This document shows, piece after piece, positions 7,254 to 8,450 of a stretch of DNA of 8,450 bases. Origin of the DNA: Paludibacter sp. (GTDB lineage Bacteria > Bacteroidota > Bacteroidia > Bacteroidales > Paludibacteraceae). Under the pieces are notes generated by a model. The model had not been told where the DNA came from and ran no database searches. It saw only the letters and a list, made by a program, of their open reading frames with translations. The position numbers were made by a program, and so were the translations under genes. Within the stretch, counting starts at the first letter, position 1; each line of letters starts with the position of its first letter. Where the stretch lies: positions 1 through 8,450 of the forward strand of contig JAQTOL010000120.1 of assembly GCA_028748945.1 (NCBI GenBank), in the 5' to 3' direction.

Positions 7254-8135
7254 TTAACTCAGTAAATCCGATAATGCTTTATCAATCATTGGGAATCGGA
7301 ATTGATAGCCAATTTTCAATAATCGTCTAGGAATAACATACGAACTGTTTAAAATCAATTCCGGTTCGGTTCCGATAAATTTTGCAGCAAACTCAATAAC
7401 AAATCTCGGAGCCTGAATTCCAAAAGGAACATGAAGCGATTGTTGAAGTGAAAGCATAAATTCCTTGTTGGAAACCGGTTGTGGAGCTGTACAATTGAAG
7501 ATTCCCCGTTCATCTGTGTTTTTCATCAGGAATAATAATATCCGGAAATAATCCTCCTGATGTATCCAACTGAACATTTGCGTTCCTTCAGCCTGTTTTC
7601 CTCCCAGTCCAAAACGGGTCAACAATACTAACGGACTCAAAGCACCTCCATCTTTTCCAAGAACAACCGAAGTTCGCAAAGTGATCTGGCGGGTATCCGG
7701 CAGTTGAAAATCAAAAAAGATCTTTTCCCATTGAGAAACGACTTCAGATAGAAAATCAGTTCCTAATACATCTTCATCTTCAGTCATTGGAAGTGACAAC
7801 GAAGGTTTATAAATGCCGGTAGCACTTGCATTCACCCATAGTTTCGGTGGAATCTTACAAGCCTTTATCGCATTTCCAATCAACGATGTACTATTTATTC
7901 TTGAGTCTAAAATGGCAGTTTTGTTTGCCTGGGTATGTCTGCAATTGATGGATTTCCCTGCCAGATTTACGACCAACTCTGCATTTTCAAATGCACTTGT
8001 CAAATCGGCGGGATTCCACGAAATCCCTTCTGGGTTTCTCGAAACGATGAAGACCTTATATCCCATTTCTCTGAAACGCATGTTTAAAAAAGTGCCAATA
8101 AATCCGGTACCTCCGGCAATTACTATTTTTTTCAT
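7254..8135 (-). CDS. TIGR01777/SDR39U1 (YfcH)-family NAD(P)-binding epimerase-like protein
   Basis: This 293-residue protein is an atypical extended short-chain dehydrogenase of the family that includes E. coli YfcH and eukaryotic SDR39U1; its natural substrate is not established. An N-terminal Rossmann fold begins at residue 3 with the nucleotide-binding G8-G-T-G-F-I-G14, followed by VVNLAGKSI (55-63), SRINSTSLI (78-86) and ASATGIY (103-109), where other SDRs carry the catalytic region. TLRTSVVLGKDGGAL (152-166) and FSWIHQEDYFRILLFL (188-203) are family signatures. The C-terminal part (~240-291, PRFVIEFAAKFI ... VIPRRLLKIGYQFRFP) is the DUF1731 segment. The usual YxxxK dyad is not present, as in the rest of this family. 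The ATG at 8133-8135 opens the first beta strand. It is cytosolic and probably transcribed alone, since a terminator separates it from the minus-strand gene to its right. Its stop directly abuts that of ung. Confidence 0.93.
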   Translation of the reverse strand: MKKIVIAGGTGFIGTFLNMRFREMGYKVFIVSRNPEGISWNPADLTSAFENAELVVNLAGKSINCRHTQANKTAILDSRINSTSLIGNAIKACKIPPKLWVNASATGIYKPSLSLPMTEDEDVLGTDFLSEVVSQWEKIFFDFQLPDTRQITLRTSVVLGKDGGALSPLVLLTRFGLGGKQAEGTQMFSWIHQEDYFRILLFLMKNTDERGIFNCTAPQPVSNKEFMLSLQQSLHVPFGIQAPRFVIEFAAKFIGTEPELILNSSYVIPRRLLKIGYQFRFPMIDKALSDLLS

Positions 8136-8197
8136 GAAATTTTAATTTTAAAATTGCAATAATTGTGAAAAGAATCCACTATTAAATTGCATTAAAT

Positions 8198-8227
8198 AAA
8201 AACTCCCCTGTAAAAGTTACAGAGGAG
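8198..8227 (-). terminator. Rho-independent terminator of the membrane-protein gene at the right edge
   Basis: On the minus strand CTCC (8227-8224) pairs with GGAG (8206-8203), and CTGTAA (8222-8217) with TTACAG (8213-8208), around a CTT loop with one mismatch (T at 8223 against G at 8207, which can wobble-pair in RNA). A run of five Ts (8202-8198) follows at once. It lies 58 bases past the stop at 8285 and should end that transcript before the 7254-8135 gene, which then needs its own promoter. Confidence 0.8.
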
Positions 8228-8242
8228 CTTTCGCATTGAATA

Positions 8243-8272
8243 GAATAATTCAATTATTCATAATTCATTATT
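8243..8272. repeat. AT-rich repeat of ATAATTC-type units with inverted arms
   Basis: Alternating units of about 7-8 bases (GAATAATT, CAATTATT, CATAATT, CATTATT) fill this stretch. GAATAATT (8243-8250) and AATTATTC (8252-8259) form a perfect 8-base inverted repeat around one C. It sits between the stop at 8285 and the terminator. It resembles other simple Bacteroidota spacer repeats and has no evident function. Confidence 0.55.
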
Positions 8273-8284
8273 GAAGTCAAATGA

Positions 8285-8450
8285 TCAGGCGTGTGCGCCC
8301 ATTTTAAGCATCTGCACTTCACGCTCACTAAGGAAACGATATTTCCCGCGCGATGGTGCTGATATTGCTATGATTGTCCCACCAATAGGTATGGCTGCTA
8401 GAGCAGCTATTCCTGCTAGGGCTGGTATTATGGCTGGAAGATTGACAACT
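8285..8450 (-). CDS. C-terminus of an unrecognised membrane protein (partial, 5' end off window)
   Basis: Reading leftward from the right edge, a frame stays open for 54 residues and ends at a TGA at 8287-8285. There is no start in view. The visible protein begins with a hydrophobic, Ala/Ile/Leu/Pro-rich stretch of about 25 residues (NLPAIIPALAGIAALAAIPI then GGTIIAISAP), long enough for one membrane helix. A charged tail follows, SRGKYRFLSEREVQMLKMGAHA split as SRGKYRFLSE and REVQMLKMGAHA, which by the positive-inside rule is probably cytosolic. The frame is supported by this sensible helix-plus-tail layout and by the strong terminator 58 bases after the stop. I do not recognise the family; the tail is not enough to name one. 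The helix DNA includes an imperfect 18-base tandem duplication (8394-8411 and 8412-8429). Confidence 0.65.
   Translation of the reverse strand, partial: VVNLPAIIPALAGIAALAAIPIGGTIIAISAPSRGKYRFLSEREVQMLKMGAHA

Noticed and set aside
8144..8155. Perfect palindrome AATTTTAAAATT upstream of the SDR39U1-like gene
   Set aside because: It is made only of A and T in a very AT-rich spacer, so chance is sufficient.

Overview
The window looks like a chromosomal stretch from a Bacteroidota species, most likely Bacteroidales/Marinilabiliales-like. Evidence: AT-rich DNA with almost no Shine-Dalgarno sequences before the starts; a TAnnTTTG-type -7 box upstream of hisB; a fused HisB whose wording is of the Bacteroides type; a signal peptide ending in YS|Q; and AT-rich short-period repeats between genes. 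The assignment rests on recognition only. I see no rRNA, tRNA, CRISPR array, transposase, phage gene or integration scar.

Layout. (1) 1-426 (+) is the ligand-binding FCD half of a GntR/FadR-type regulator, cut by the left edge. (2) 506-2182 (-) is an AspT/YidE-type membrane transporter with two cytosolic RCK_C domains, convergent with the regulator. (3) 2183-2424 is a divergent promoter region. (4) 2425-7253 (+) is a four-gene run with gaps of 106, 59 and 62 bases and no visible terminator: hisB (histidine biosynthesis), a secreted PafA-like alkaline-phosphatase-fold protein, a PatB/MalY PLP-dependent C-S lyase, and ung (uracil-DNA glycosylase). Two of the gaps carry short degenerate repeats. 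(5) 7254-8135 (-) is a TIGR01777/SDR39U1-type nucleotide-sugar-epimerase-like protein. Its stop codon directly abuts the ung stop codon, so the two converge with no space between them. (6) 8136-8284 holds a good rho-independent terminator reading leftward and an AT-rich repeat. (7) 8285-8450 (-) is the C-terminus of an unrecognised membrane protein that runs off the right edge.

The genes do not form one pathway; most are housekeeping. The most notable is the protein at 3677-5290. It keeps the whole PafA-like framework and a signal peptide, but by alignment from memory it has lost the catalytic Thr, the phosphate-contacting Lys and Arg, and six of seven metal ligands. It looks like an intact, secreted pseudo-phosphatase. 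A second point is that the HisB phosphatase domain lacks all four Cys/His zinc ligands of the E. coli enzyme, and that hisB stands apart from any other his gene. I found no convincing novel multi-gene system; the pseudoenzyme is the best candidate for undescribed biology.
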